NCBI RefSeq assembly: GCF_051912845.1
Contig: NZ_JBNCBU010000002.1
Coordinates: forward strand, 1 to 64,000
Direction of reading: 5' to 3'
Source: Tsuneonella sediminis
GTDB taxonomy: Bacteria > Pseudomonadota > Alphaproteobacteria > Sphingomonadales > Sphingomonadaceae
Length of the DNA: 64,000 bases
The translations under genes and the position numbers were made by a program. Positions 1 to 8,514 of the stretch are shown here, piece after piece. Within the stretch, counting starts at the first letter, position 1; every line of letters begins with the position of its first letter. Below the pieces are notes generated by a model that ran no database searches, had not been told where the DNA came from, and saw only the letters and a program-made list of their open reading frames with translations.

Positions 1-2
1 CG

Positions 3-143
3 CTCCAGCTGTTCGGCGGCTACGGCTACTTGAAGGACTACCCGATCGAGCGCTTCTGGCGCGATCTGCGCGTCCACTCGATCCTAGAAGGAACCAACCA
101 GGTCATGCGCATGATCGTCGGCCGGGACCTGATCCGGCAATGA
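3..143 (+). CDS. Acyl-CoA dehydrogenase, C-terminal end only (probably isobutyryl-CoA dehydrogenase)
   Basis: The first 46 codons in the window are the end of an acyl-CoA dehydrogenase that begins upstream of base 1. The tail shows the family's C-terminal signature: a FGGYGY block, then PIERFWRDLR and ILEGTNQVMR, which in this family lie near the flavin and substrate site. The stop codon shares bases with the start of the next gene (ATGA), so the two are translationally coupled. Because the next genes encode 3-hydroxyisobutyryl-CoA hydrolase and enoyl-CoA hydratase, the most likely substrate is isobutyryl-CoA in valine breakdown; that is inferred from context, and other short-chain acyl-CoA dehydrogenases would look the same in this short tail. 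Confidence 0.85.
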   Translation, partial: LQLFGGYGYLKDYPIERFWRDLRVHSILEGTNQVMRMIVGRDLIRQ

Positions 144-1189
144 ATACCGAGGACATCCTGATCCACCGCCACGGCGCGGTGGGCCACATATCGCTCAACC
201 GGCCAAAGGCGCTGCACGCGCTCACCCTCGACATGTGCCACGCGATGAGCGCGGCGCTGGCCGAATGGGCGAGCGACGACGGAGTAGAGGCTGTCATCCT
301 CGATCACGCCGAGGGTCGCGGGTTCTGCGCCGGCGGCGACATCAACCTGCTGCGCCACTCCGCGCTCAACGACGGCGGGGTGTCGGGCCGCAGGTTCTTC
401 CACGACGAATACCAGCTCAATCACCAGATGATGACCTATCCCAAGCCGATCGCGGTGTTCATGGATGGCATCACGATGGGCGGCGGCGTCGGGATTGCCT
501 TGCCGTGCCGCTACCGGGTGGCGACCGAGAACACCCGCTTCGCGATGCCGGAAACGGGCATCGGCCTGTTTCCCGACGTGGGCGGCGGCTGGCATCTTTC
601 GCGGCTGCCCGGGCGGCTGGGACAGTTCCTGGCGCTCACCGGTGCGCGGCTCGACGGGGCGGAGTGCCTGTGGGCGGGGATCGCGACCCATTACCTCCCG
701 AGCGAGATGATCGCCGATGCCAAGGCGCGCATCATCGAAAGGCCGGGCCGCATTTCCGGCATCCTCGCCGAGATGCCGGGCACTCCGCCCAGGGCGCGGA
801 TCGAGGACAACGCCGACAAGATCGCGCGTCATTTCCGCTCCGACCGCTACGAGGACATCCTCGCCAGCCTCGAGGCGGACGATAGCGACTGGGCCCAGAA
901 GGAGCGCGACACGCTGGGAACCAAGAGCCCGCAGACCTGCAAGGTCGCGCTGCGCCAGCTAGCGACCAGCGCGCAGATGACCGATTTCGCCGACAACATG
1001 GCGATGGAGTACCGCATCGCCAGCCGCGTGTTGATGCGTCCCGATTTTGCCGAAGGGGTGCGCGCGGTCATCGTCGACAAGACCGGTGACCCGAAGTGGA
1101 GCCCGGCAACCCCGGAGGGTGTGAGCGAGGAGCTGCTCGACGAAATCTTCGCCCCCCTCCCCCCCGAAGAGGAATGGAAGCCGCTTTGA
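140..1189 (+). CDS. 3-hydroxyisobutyryl-CoA hydrolase (crotonase superfamily)
   Basis: A 349-residue protein of the ECH_2 branch of the crotonase fold, longer than a plain enoyl-CoA hydratase (about 260). It should cleave 3-hydroxyisobutyryl-CoA to the free acid in valine degradation, in the cytoplasm. Visible signatures are the CoA/oxyanion segment GFCAGGDI (residues 61-68), a second oxyanion segment MGGGVGIA (113-120), and the motif PETGIGLFPDVG (137-148), whose Glu and Asp are the hydrolase-type catalytic residues. The ATG overlaps the preceding stop codon by 4 bases. It is flanked by an acyl-CoA dehydrogenase and an enoyl-CoA hydratase, the expected valine pathway neighbours. Confidence 0.92.
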   Translation: MNTEDILIHRHGAVGHISLNRPKALHALTLDMCHAMSAALAEWASDDGVEAVILDHAEGRGFCAGGDINLLRHSALNDGGVSGRRFFHDEYQLNHQMMTYPKPIAVFMDGITMGGGVGIALPCRYRVATENTRFAMPETGIGLFPDVGGGWHLSRLPGRLGQFLALTGARLDGAECLWAGIATHYLPSEMIADAKARIIERPGRISGILAEMPGTPPRARIEDNADKIARHFRSDRYEDILASLEADDSDWAQKERDTLGTKSPQTCKVALRQLATSAQMTDFADNMAMEYRIASRVLMRPDFAEGVRAVIVDKTGDPKWSPATPEGVSEELLDEIFAPLPPEEEWKPL

Positions 1190-1968
1190 CTTACGAAACG
1201 ATCACCGCCGAGCAGCGCGACGCGGTCACGCTGATCACCCTCAACCGTCCCCAGGCGCTGAACGCCCTGAACTCGCAGGTGCTCGAGGACCTGATCGCGG
1301 CGTTCGCGGCGTTCGAAGCCGACGACGGACAGCGCTGCGCGGTGCTGACCGGATCGGGCGACAAGGCGTTTGCAGCCGGGGCCGACATCAAGGAGATGGC
1401 TGACAAGCCGTCGGCCGAATTCTACCTCGACGATTTCTTCGCCCGCTGGACCAGCCATCTCGTCAAGGCGACCCGCAAGCCGTGGATCGCGGCGGTGAAC
1501 GGCTTTGCTCTGGGTGGCGGGTGCGAGCTCGCGATGATGGCGGACTTCATCATCGCATCGGACAAGGCGAAGTTCGGCCAGCCCGAGATCAAGCTGGGCG
1601 TGGCGCCGGGCATGGGCGGCAGCCAGCGGCTGACCCGCGCGGTCGGCAAGGCGAAGGCGATGGAAATGTGCCTTACCGGCCGGATGATGGATGCCGAGGA
1701 GGCGGAAGCCAGCGGCCTCGTCGCGCGCGTGGTGCCGCATGCCGATCTGCTGGCCGAAGCGCTGAAGACCGCCGCGACGATCGCGGCGATGCCGCCGATG
1801 GCCGCGATCGCCAACAAGGAAATGGTCAACGCAGCGTTCGAGACCACGCTCGACCAGGGCCTGGTCATCGAACGCCGCATCTTCCAGATCCTCGCCGCGT
1901 CCGAGGACAAGGCCGAGGGCATGGCGGCGTTCATCGAGAAGCGCGAAGGGCAGTGGAAGGGGCGCTGA
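1186..1968 (+). CDS. Enoyl-CoA hydratase
   Basis: A 260-residue crotonase. Both catalytic glutamates of true hydratases are present: Glu114 in GGGCELAM and Glu134 in FGQPEIKLG, with the AFAAGADI oxyanion segment at 61-68. I chose TTG at 1186 because it gives the family-typical N-terminus MTYETI and has GGAAG five bases upstream; an in-frame ATG at 1174 would add four residues. The start overlaps the stop of the hydrolase gene. In this operon it probably hydrates methacrylyl-CoA (valine pathway), but short-chain enoyl-CoA substrates are equally compatible with the sequence. Confidence 0.9.
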   Translation: MTYETITAEQRDAVTLITLNRPQALNALNSQVLEDLIAAFAAFEADDGQRCAVLTGSGDKAFAAGADIKEMADKPSAEFYLDDFFARWTSHLVKATRKPWIAAVNGFALGGGCELAMMADFIIASDKAKFGQPEIKLGVAPGMGGSQRLTRAVGKAKAMEMCLTGRMMDAEEAEASGLVARVVPHADLLAEALKTAATIAAMPPMAAIANKEMVNAAFETTLDQGLVIERRIFQILAASEDKAEGMAAFIEKREGQWKGR

Positions 1969-1989
1969 CCCCCTGACGGTCTATGTCCC

Positions 1990-2799
1990 CTACGCGGGAG
2001 GAGCGGCGTCTTCCGCAGGCTCGCGAGGGATGCCACCGCCGTCCCGGTCAGCGGTCGCCCGCTTCTCGGTGAAGTGCATCACCAGCAGCGCGCCCTCGAA
2101 CAGGAGGATCAGCGGCCCGGCGAGCATCAGCTGGCTGATGACGTCGGGCGGCGTGGCGACTGCGGCGATCACGAAGGCGCCGACGATCATGTAGCGCCGC
2201 GCGCTGACGAGGCTTGCCCGGCTGACGATTCCGGCCGTGTTGAGCAGCAGCAGCAGCACCGGGAGCAGGAACGCCAGCCCGAAGGCGAGGATGAACTGCA
2301 TCACCAGGCTGAGGTAATCCTCGCTATTCGGCAGCGCCTCGATCTCCACGCCGCCCTGCGTCCCCTGAAACCCCAGGAAGAAGTGGAACGCGGTCGGCAT
2401 GACCACGAAATAGGCGAGCGCGCCGCCGGCAATGAACAGGACCGGCGTCGCCAGCAGGAAAGGCAGGAAGGCTTTCTTCTCCTTCGCATAGAGCCCGGGC
2501 GCGATGAACGCCCAGAGCTGGTTCGCGATCACCGGGAAGGCGATGAAGAAGGCCGCCCACAGGGCCACCTTCAGTTCGACGAAAAACTGGCCGTAGAGCT
2601 TGGTGTAGATCAGCTTGTTCTGCCCGGCGTCGAGCAGCGGCTGGACGAGGAAGGCGAGGATGTCCTGCGCAAAATAGAAGCATGCGAAGAAGGCGACGAT
2701 CAACGCCGCAAAGGCACGCAGCAGCCGGGTGCGAAGCTCGATCAGGTGGTCGAGCAACGGGGCCTGCGTCTCGTCGATATCGGAAAGCTTGAAGGCCAT
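1990..2799 (-). CDS. tatC: Sec-independent protein translocase TatC
   Basis: A 269-residue polytopic inner-membrane protein, the twin-arginine signal receptor of the Tat export system. The N-terminus contains the TatC hallmark PLLDHLIELRTRLLRA, followed by about six hydrophobic segments, including a YTKLYGQFFVELK periplasmic loop and FVVMPTAFHFFLGF. The C-terminus is a charged cytoplasmic tail rich in Glu, Arg and Pro. Its ATG shares one base with the tatB stop codon (TGATG), so tatB and tatC are coupled. It is the last gene of the minus-strand run from argS and converges on the enoyl-CoA hydratase gene with a 21-base gap. Confidence 0.96.
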   Translation of the reverse strand: MAFKLSDIDETQAPLLDHLIELRTRLLRAFAALIVAFFACFYFAQDILAFLVQPLLDAGQNKLIYTKLYGQFFVELKVALWAAFFIAFPVIANQLWAFIAPGLYAKEKKAFLPFLLATPVLFIAGGALAYFVVMPTAFHFFLGFQGTQGGVEIEALPNSEDYLSLVMQFILAFGLAFLLPVLLLLLNTAGIVSRASLVSARRYMIVGAFVIAAVATPPDVISQLMLAGPLILLFEGALLVMHFTEKRATADRDGGGIPREPAEDAAPPA

Positions 2800-3194
2800 C
2801 AGCGAAGCGGTAGCTGGGGTTCGTCGTTCGAAGGCGGCTCGTCGCCGGCCGAGCGATCTTCGGGCAGCAGCGGTGTCGGCGCTGCTTCTGCCGACCCGGC
2901 GGACGACGGATCGACGGCCCCCGGCAGCGGCTTCATCTCGTGATCGGACAGGTCAACCTGCGGCACCTGCGCCATGATCTGGGCATTCTGCTCGGCCCAT
3001 TTCTTTTCCATCTCCTCGAGCTCGGCCTCGCGGATCATCGCCTCGACCCCTGCACGGAAATGGTTCGAGGTGCGGCGTATCTTGCCGATCCAGCGCCCGG
3101 CGGTTCGCATCGCCTTCGGCAGGTCCTTCGGACCGATCACGAGCACCGCGACGAACACGATGACCAGCAGTTCCTGCCAGTCTATTCCGAACAT
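2799..3194 (-). CDS. tatB: Sec-independent protein translocase TatB
   Basis: A 131-residue TatB: short N-terminal hydrophobic helix (MFGIDWQELLVIVFVAVLVIG, read in part), the GPKDLPKAMR hinge, an amphipathic helix and a long acidic coiled region, ending in a low-complexity tail. It forms the receptor complex with TatC in the inner membrane. Length and the hinge with Pro distinguish it from TatA, which is encoded 33 bases upstream. The stop codon overlaps the tatC start. Confidence 0.95.
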   Translation of the reverse strand: MFGIDWQELLVIVFVAVLVIGPKDLPKAMRTAGRWIGKIRRTSNHFRAGVEAMIREAELEEMEKKWAEQNAQIMAQVPQVDLSDHEMKPLPGAVDPSSAGSAEAAPTPLLPEDRSAGDEPPSNDEPQLPLR

Positions 3195-3227
3195 GGATCA
3201 GCCTTTCGCGCGCGCAGCAGCCGCCGG

Positions 3228-3494
3228 TCAGTCGCGGTGTTCGGCGCCGGGGTGCGGCTCCTTGGTCGCCTCACCGGCAGGCTTCGCGTCGTGGTGCGGC
3301 CCTTCGAGGCTGTGGACGGGCTTGGCGGCCGCGGCCTTGGCGTTCGCGTCGGCCTCGTCGTCGGCGATGCCCTTTTTGAAACTTTTGATGCCCTTGCCGA
3401 ACTCGCCCATGATGTCGCCCACCCGGCCCTTTCCGAACAGGACGAGGACGACCAGCAGCACGATCAGCCAGTGCCAGATGGAAAACGAACCCAT
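3228..3494 (-). CDS. tatA: Sec-independent protein translocase TatA
   Basis: An 88-residue TatA/E protein. It has the short N-terminal membrane helix (residues about 5-20), the FGKGRVGDIMGEFGKGIKSF amphipathic helix with the typical FGxG hinge, and a flexible, charged His/Lys/Glu-rich tail. TatA polymers form the translocation pathway for folded proteins. The ATG is at 3492-3494 with an AAGGAGA-like ribosome-binding site just upstream. It sits 17 bases after scpB and before tatB. Confidence 0.95.
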   Translation of the reverse strand: MGSFSIWHWLIVLLVVLVLFGKGRVGDIMGEFGKGIKSFKKGIADDEADANAKAAAAKPVHSLEGPHHDAKPAGEATKEPHPGAEHRD

Positions 3495-3511
3495 GGTAAT
3501 CTCCTTGGGCG

Positions 3512-4147
3512 CTAATCTAGGGGATCGGCCGCTTCATTGCCAGCCTCGGCATCGGCTTCCTCGTCTTCGCCCGAGGTGAGCGCCTCGAACGCATCTTCCA
3601 CCGGATCGAGCAGGCCGGCCGCCTTCAGCTCATCGATACCCGGCAGGTCCTTGCGCGACGACAGGCCGAAGTGGTCGAGAAAGTCTGGCGTCGTCGCGTA
3701 GATTACCGGGCGGCCGGGAACTTCGCGCCGGCCCGCGACGCGCACCCAGCCTGCTTCCATCAGCACGTCGAGCGTGCCGCTTGATGTCTGCACCCCCCGG
3801 ATCGCCTCGATTTCGGCCCGGCTGACCGGTTCGTGATAGGCCACGATCGCAAGAACCTCGGTCGCCGCGCGGCTGAGCCGGCGGACCGCTTCGCGCTCGC
3901 GCCGCAGCACGTGGGCGAGATCGGGCGCGGTCTGGAAATGCCAGCGATCGCCGCGCTCGACGAGGTTCACCCCTCGCCCGTCGTATTGAGCGGCAAGAGC
4001 TTTCAGGGCATCGCGAACATCGCCCGCGGCCGCCCCTCCGAGGTGGCTCGCCAGCGCGGCAAGGGTCATTGGCTCCTCGGCGGCGAACAGGGTCGCTTCG
4101 ATCGCCCGCTCGAGTTCGCCGGGCCGGGCAGGCGCGGTGTCGGTCAC
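3512..4147 (-). CDS. scpB: Segregation and condensation protein ScpB
   Basis: A 211-residue winged-helix kleisin-interacting subunit of the SMC-ScpAB condensin. It shows the family start EATLFAAEEPMTLAAL, the central RLSRAATEVLAIVAYHEPVSRAEIE block and the GRREVPGRPVIYATTPDFLDHFGL segment. The tail is acidic. Translation starts at GTG 4147, overlapping the scpA stop as GTGA. The pair scpA-scpB between nagZ and tatA is a conserved arrangement in this bacterial group. Confidence 0.94.
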   Translation of the reverse strand: MTDTAPARPGELERAIEATLFAAEEPMTLAALASHLGGAAAGDVRDALKALAAQYDGRGVNLVERGDRWHFQTAPDLAHVLRREREAVRRLSRAATEVLAIVAYHEPVSRAEIEAIRGVQTSSGTLDVLMEAGWVRVAGRREVPGRPVIYATTPDFLDHFGLSSRKDLPGIDELKAAGLLDPVEDAFEALTSGEDEEADAEAGNEAADPLD

Positions 4148-4947
4148 GCGGAAACCCGACGCAGACGTAGCGGGCCGAACGCCGTATCCTGTGCCAGTTC
4201 CGCCTTGCCCAGCCGAGCGAGTTCCAGCGCGGCCACAAAGCTCGAGGCGAGCGCCGACCTGCGCAGCCGCGGCTCGGCGTGCGGCGGCAGGAACTGGCGA
4301 AGCTCCATCCAGTCGAGCGTGACCCCGAGCATCGCCGAAACCCGGTCGAGAGCCGAATCGAGGGTCATCACCGGACGCTCACGCACCATGTGGACGACCG
4401 GCGCGGTGCGCGCGTTGACCTGGCCATAGGCCTGCACGAGCGCGAACCAGTCGCACTGCCACAGCGTTCTGCGATCGGTGCGGAGGCCTTCGGGCGCACC
4501 CCGCCGGAACACGTCGCGCCCCAGTCGGTCGCGGGCCATCAACCGGGCCGCAGCCTCGCGCATCGCGGCGAGCCGTGCGAGCCGCAACTGGAGCCGCAGC
4601 GCGAGTTCTTCCGGGCTTGGATCCTCCTGCTCGTCCTTGGGCAGCAGCAGGGCCGACTTGAGATAGGCCAGCCACGCGGCCATCACGAGATAGTCTGCGG
4701 CGAGCTCGAGCCTGAGTGCCTCGGCTCGCTCGATATAGGCGATGTACTGGTCGACCAGCGCGAGGATCGAGATCGCCTTCAGGTCGACCTTCTGCCGCCG
4801 CGCGAGATCGAGCAGGAGGTCGAGCGGCCCTTCCCAGTTGTCGAGTTCGAGATAGAGCGCGGTCTCGTCGGCGGGCGCGGCGCCCGGCCCGCTCCAGTCG
4901 CCGTCGGGCTGATCGCCCAGGTCGAGGATCAGGGCATCTTCGGTCAC
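4144..4947 (-). CDS. scpA: Segregation and condensation protein ScpA
   Basis: A 267-residue kleisin subunit that bridges SMC heads for chromosome condensation. The family block LDNWEGPLDLLLDLARRQK is at residues 32-50, followed by DLKAISILALVDQYIAYIE and LELAADYLVMAAWLAYLKS; a winged-helix C-terminal part follows. It starts at GTG 4947, overlapping the nagZ stop (GTGA), and ends overlapping the scpB start, so nagZ, scpA and scpB are probably translationally coupled. Confidence 0.94.
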   Translation of the reverse strand: MTEDALILDLGDQPDGDWSGPGAAPADETALYLELDNWEGPLDLLLDLARRQKVDLKAISILALVDQYIAYIERAEALRLELAADYLVMAAWLAYLKSALLLPKDEQEDPSPEELALRLQLRLARLAAMREAAARLMARDRLGRDVFRRGAPEGLRTDRRTLWQCDWFALVQAYGQVNARTAPVVHMVRERPVMTLDSALDRVSAMLGVTLDWMELRQFLPPHAEPRLRRSALASSFVAALELARLGKAELAQDTAFGPLRLRRVSA

Positions 4948-5960
4948 GCGTTCGCTCCGACGAGGGCAAGGAGCGTGTCGCGCGTGGCAAGCAGTTCGGC
5001 CTTGTCGCCTTCCGGCTTAGTCCCGGTCCCGGCCAGCGCGCGGTCGAGGCGGGCCGCGGCCTCATGGGACAGCGCCGGCAGGCGGTCGGCGATCCCCACC
5101 ATGTCGTCCATCTTCGCCCAGCAGTTGAGCGCGAGGTCGCATCCCGCCCGCACCGCGGTCTCGGCCCGCTCAGGCACGCTGCCGGTCAGAGCCTCCATGT
5201 CGAGATCGTCGGTCAGCAGCAGTCCTTCGAAACCGATCTTCCCGCGGATTACCTCCCGGATCACGGTGGGCGACTGGGTTGCCGGGCGATGGGGGTCCCA
5301 CGCGGTGAAGACAAGGTGGCCCGTCATTCCAATAGGCGCATCCTTCAATGCGCGGAACGGGGCAATGTCGGTTTCCAGTTCGGCTTCGCTCGCGGTAACG
5401 GTGGGCAGTTCCTTGTGCGTGTCGCACGTCGAACGCCCGTGTCCCGGCATGTGCTTGATGCATCCCGCGACGCCGGCGAGTGCCAGTCCCTCAAGCGTCG
5501 CGCGGCCCAGCGCCGCCACCCGCAGCGGCTCGCTGCCGAATGCCCGGTCGCCGATCACATCGTGCGCACCGGGATGGCGAACGTCGAGCGGTGGGTGATA
5601 ATCGACGGTGATCCCCGCCTCGGCGAGCTCCAGCCCCATCGCCTGGGCATTGGCGCGAGCAGCGGCGATCGCCGAGGACGGGGCGACGTCGTAGAGTGCG
5701 TCGAACGCCGCGCCGGCAGGAAAAGCGCTGAAGTGCGGGGGGCGCATCCGCGCGACGCGGCCGCCCTCCTGGTCGACGCTGACCAGCAGACGATCGCGGC
5801 CGTGGAGGGAACGCAGGTCGTCGGTAAGCGCCCGGACCTGGTCCATCGTGTCGATGTTGCGGCCGAACAGGATGTAGCCCGCCGGATCGCTCTCGCGGAA
5901 GAACGCCCGCTCGTCAGCGGTCAGTCCCAGTCCCGAAAGGCCGAATATCGCCGGTGTCAT
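4944..5960 (-). CDS. nagZ: Beta-N-acetylhexosaminidase NagZ
   Basis: A 338-residue cytoplasmic glycoside hydrolase family 3 enzyme of peptidoglycan recycling, removing GlcNAc from anhydro-muropeptides. It has the loop motif KHMPGHGRSTCDTHKELP (169-186), whose His/Asp pair acts as acid/base in NagZ enzymes, and the nucleophile region LLLTDDLDMEAL (247-258). SVDQEGGRVARM (61-72) is another family block. No signal peptide is visible. It follows the SPOR gene after about 80 bases and overlaps scpA. Confidence 0.95.
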   Translation of the reverse strand: MTPAIFGLSGLGLTADERAFFRESDPAGYILFGRNIDTMDQVRALTDDLRSLHGRDRLLVSVDQEGGRVARMRPPHFSAFPAGAAFDALYDVAPSSAIAAARANAQAMGLELAEAGITVDYHPPLDVRHPGAHDVIGDRAFGSEPLRVAALGRATLEGLALAGVAGCIKHMPGHGRSTCDTHKELPTVTASEAELETDIAPFRALKDAPIGMTGHLVFTAWDPHRPATQSPTVIREVIRGKIGFEGLLLTDDLDMEALTGSVPERAETAVRAGCDLALNCWAKMDDMVGIADRLPALSHEAAARLDRALAGTGTKPEGDKAELLATRDTLLALVGANA

Positions 5961-6041
5961 GGCCCGAGATTCGCAGGAAAGCGAACCCGCCGCAAGCAGA
6001 CCGGCAGCGCTATCCCCCTTCGAGCGCGAAGGGAAATCGGC

Positions 6042-6725
6042 TCATTTCACCTGACAGGCCACCCCGTCACCCTTGAGCGCGGTGCACAGCCGGCTTGCGG
6101 CGGCCGCATCGCCTGCAAGCGCCTGCAAGCGGTACACGGTGCCGATGTCGGCCTGCCCCTGGACGACGCGGTGCGAGACGCCGGCAAGGTGCTCGGTCTG
6201 GCGTTGCAGCTTCTGCCAGCCGGCCTCGGCATCGGCCTTGCTCGAGTAGGCGCCTACCTGGACCACGGTTCCGCTCGCCGCTGCGGGTGCGCTTGCGGGT
6301 TCGGCCGCTGGCGACTGGCTGGCGGCGGGCGTGGCAGCGGGAGCCGGCTTGCGATCCGCGATCCGGCCCTCAGTCTCGCGGCCCTCGCCGACCGCCGGGG
6401 CAAGGTTGCCGGTCCCTTCGAACTGCTTGCCGCCCGGTTCGGCGGGCCTGGTCTTGTACGGGCTGTCGGGCGCCTCGATCGTGCTGCCGTCGGCGACGAC
6501 CTCGGAAGTGTCGCCGCGATTCCCGAACCACCAGATTCCGCCGATGAAAGCCGCGAGCGCCAGCAGCGCAAGGATCGCGAAGCCGATTATGCGCCCGCTG
6601 TCGACGCCCTCGTCCTCGTCGTCCTCGTCACCCGATTCGAGCCAGGGCAAACGCTCGTCGTCGTCGGCCAGTGTTAGCTGGTCGTCGGCGGCGTAATCGT
6701 CTTTTTCGCCTGCGATCATCGTCAC
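6042..6725 (-). CDS. SPOR-domain inner-membrane protein
   Basis: A 227-residue single-pass membrane protein. The N-terminal 44 residues are acidic and cytoplasmic, one membrane helix spans about residues 45-67 (IIGFAILALLALAAFIGGIW), a Pro/Ala-rich periplasmic linker follows, and residues about 150-227 form a SPOR domain (VVQVGAYSSKADAEAGWQKL and a closing CQVK). SPOR domains bind denuded peptidoglycan at septa, so a role in cell division or envelope upkeep is likely. GTG at 6725 overlaps the argS stop; an ATG two codons later is an alternative start. Confidence 0.9.
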   Translation of the reverse strand: MTMIAGEKDDYAADDQLTLADDDERLPWLESGDEDDEDEGVDSGRIIGFAILALLALAAFIGGIWWFGNRGDTSEVVADGSTIEAPDSPYKTRPAEPGGKQFEGTGNLAPAVGEGRETEGRIADRKPAPAATPAASQSPAAEPASAPAAASGTVVQVGAYSSKADAEAGWQKLQRQTEHLAGVSHRVVQGQADIGTVYRLQALAGDAAAASRLCTALKGDGVACQVK

Positions 6726-8467
6726 ATCTCCTCGACGGCCTCGACCCCCAATAGCGCAAGACCGTTACGGATAACTAACCCGATCTGTGCGGCAAGGAAC
6801 AGCCGGGCCGCCGTCAGTTCGCGGTCGTCGGCAACGATGAACCGCTTGTCCGGCGCGTCGTTGCCCAGGTTCCAGTAGGCATGGAAGGCGGCTGCAAGGT
6901 CGTAGAGGAAGAACGCGATCCGGTGCGGCTCGCGCGCCGCTGCCGCGGCCTCGACCGCGCGCGGGAACTGCGCGGCGAGCTTCACCAGCGCCAGTTCCTC
7001 CTGCCCAAGCCGGCCGAGCGCCGCCGGTCCGGGTTCTATCCCTTCGGCTGCCCCTTTACGCAGAGTCGAATGGATCCGCGCGCTGGCGTACTGGACGTAA
7101 AAGACCGGGTTGTCCTTCGAGGCCTCGACCACCTTGGCGAAGTCGAATTCCATCTGCGCGTCAGGCTTGCGGGTGAGCATCGTGAACCGAACGACGTCCT
7201 TGCCGACCTCGCGCACGACGTCGGCCAGGGTCACGAAGGTGCCACTGCGCTTGGACATCTTGACCGGTTCGCCACCCCGCAGCAGCTGGACCATCTGGAC
7301 CAGCTTGACGTCGAACGGGATCGCCCGCCCCTGCCCTTCCGCGAGCGCGGCGACCGCAGCCTTGATCCGCTTGACCGTTCCGGCGTGATCGGCGCCCCAG
7401 ATGTCGATCAGCTCGTCTGCGTCGGCGGCCTTCTGCATGTGATAGGCGAGATCGGCGCCGAAATAGGTCCAGCTGCCGTCGCTCTTGCGGATTGGACGAT
7501 CCTGGTCGTCACCGAACCTCGTGGCGCGGAACAATGGCAGCTCGACCGGCTCCCAGTCCTCGGGAGTCTTGCCCTTGGGCGCCTCGAGCACGCCGTCGTA
7601 GACGAGGTCGTGCGCGCGCATCCAGGCCTCGGCTTCGTCTGGCTTGCCCGCTGCCTGCAATGCAGCTTCGCTGGCAAATTCATCGTGCCGGATGCCGAGC
7701 AGCGCAAGATCGTCGCGGATCATGTCCATCATGGCGGCGACCGCTCTTGCCTTGAACTCGGGCAACCAGTCGGCCTCGGGCGCGCCCACGAACCGGTCGC
7801 CGAATTCCTCCGCGAGCGCCTGGCCCACGGACACAAGATAGTCGCCGGGATAGAGGCCCTCGGGAATCTCGCCGATATCCTCGCCGAGCGCCTCGCGGTA
7901 CCGAAGGTGTGCCGAACGGGCGAGCGTGTCGACCTGGCTGCCCGCGTCGTTGACGTAGTATTCTCGGGTCACCGGGTGGCCCACGAATTCGAGCAGGCTC
8001 GCCAGCGCATCGCCCACCACCGCGCCCCGGCAATGCCCCATGTGCATCGGACCGGTCGGGTTGGCACTGACGTATTCGACGTTGACCCGCCGTCCCGCGC
8101 CCTTCTTCGAGCGCCCGTAGTCGGCACCGAGGCGCGCCATGACCCGCAGTTCGCCGAGCCATTCGGCGTCGGCGAGCCGAAGGTTGATGAAGCCGGGACC
8201 GGCGATCTCGGCGCTGGTAACCGCCGGATCGCGCTTGAGATGGTCGATGATCCTTTCCGCCAGCGCGCGCGGATTGGTCGCCGCGGACTTGGCCAGCGCC
8301 ATCGCGGCGTTGGTGGCAAGGTCTCCGTGCGCGGGATCGCGCGGCGGCTCGACGGTCACCGCGGTGCTCGCGGACCCGGGCGGCAGCGCGCCTTCGGCCT
8401 CGAGCGCCCCGAGAACGGCGGCGATGCGCGCCGCGAAGGCGGCGTGGAGAGTCTGGGGATCGGACAT
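6722..8467 (-). CDS. argS: Arginyl-tRNA synthetase
   Basis: A 581-residue class I aminoacyl-tRNA synthetase. It has the ArgRS-type N-terminal add-on domain, the ATP-binding HIGH variant MHMGHC (141-146) preceded by ANPTGP, the KMSKR loop (403-407), and the C-terminal anticodon-binding domain with YAHARI-like VQYASARIHS. Length fits the family. It is the first gene of the minus-strand operon running through tatC, and its stop is overlapped by the SPOR gene start. Confidence 0.97.
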   Translation of the reverse strand: MSDPQTLHAAFAARIAAVLGALEAEGALPPGSASTAVTVEPPRDPAHGDLATNAAMALAKSAATNPRALAERIIDHLKRDPAVTSAEIAGPGFINLRLADAEWLGELRVMARLGADYGRSKKGAGRRVNVEYVSANPTGPMHMGHCRGAVVGDALASLLEFVGHPVTREYYVNDAGSQVDTLARSAHLRYREALGEDIGEIPEGLYPGDYLVSVGQALAEEFGDRFVGAPEADWLPEFKARAVAAMMDMIRDDLALLGIRHDEFASEAALQAAGKPDEAEAWMRAHDLVYDGVLEAPKGKTPEDWEPVELPLFRATRFGDDQDRPIRKSDGSWTYFGADLAYHMQKAADADELIDIWGADHAGTVKRIKAAVAALAEGQGRAIPFDVKLVQMVQLLRGGEPVKMSKRSGTFVTLADVVREVGKDVVRFTMLTRKPDAQMEFDFAKVVEASKDNPVFYVQYASARIHSTLRKGAAEGIEPGPAALGRLGQEELALVKLAAQFPRAVEAAAAAREPHRIAFFLYDLAAAFHAYWNLGNDAPDKRFIVADDRELTAARLFLAAQIGLVIRNGLALLGVEAVEEM

Positions 8468-8514
8468 GGCGGCGCGACTAGCCCATCAGGGCCAAAGCGC
8501 AAGTCCGGGAAGAA

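Noticed and set aside
4716..6677. 653-residue plus-strand open frame over scpA, nagZ and the SPOR gene
   Set aside because: Overlaps three certain minus-strand genes and lacks motifs.
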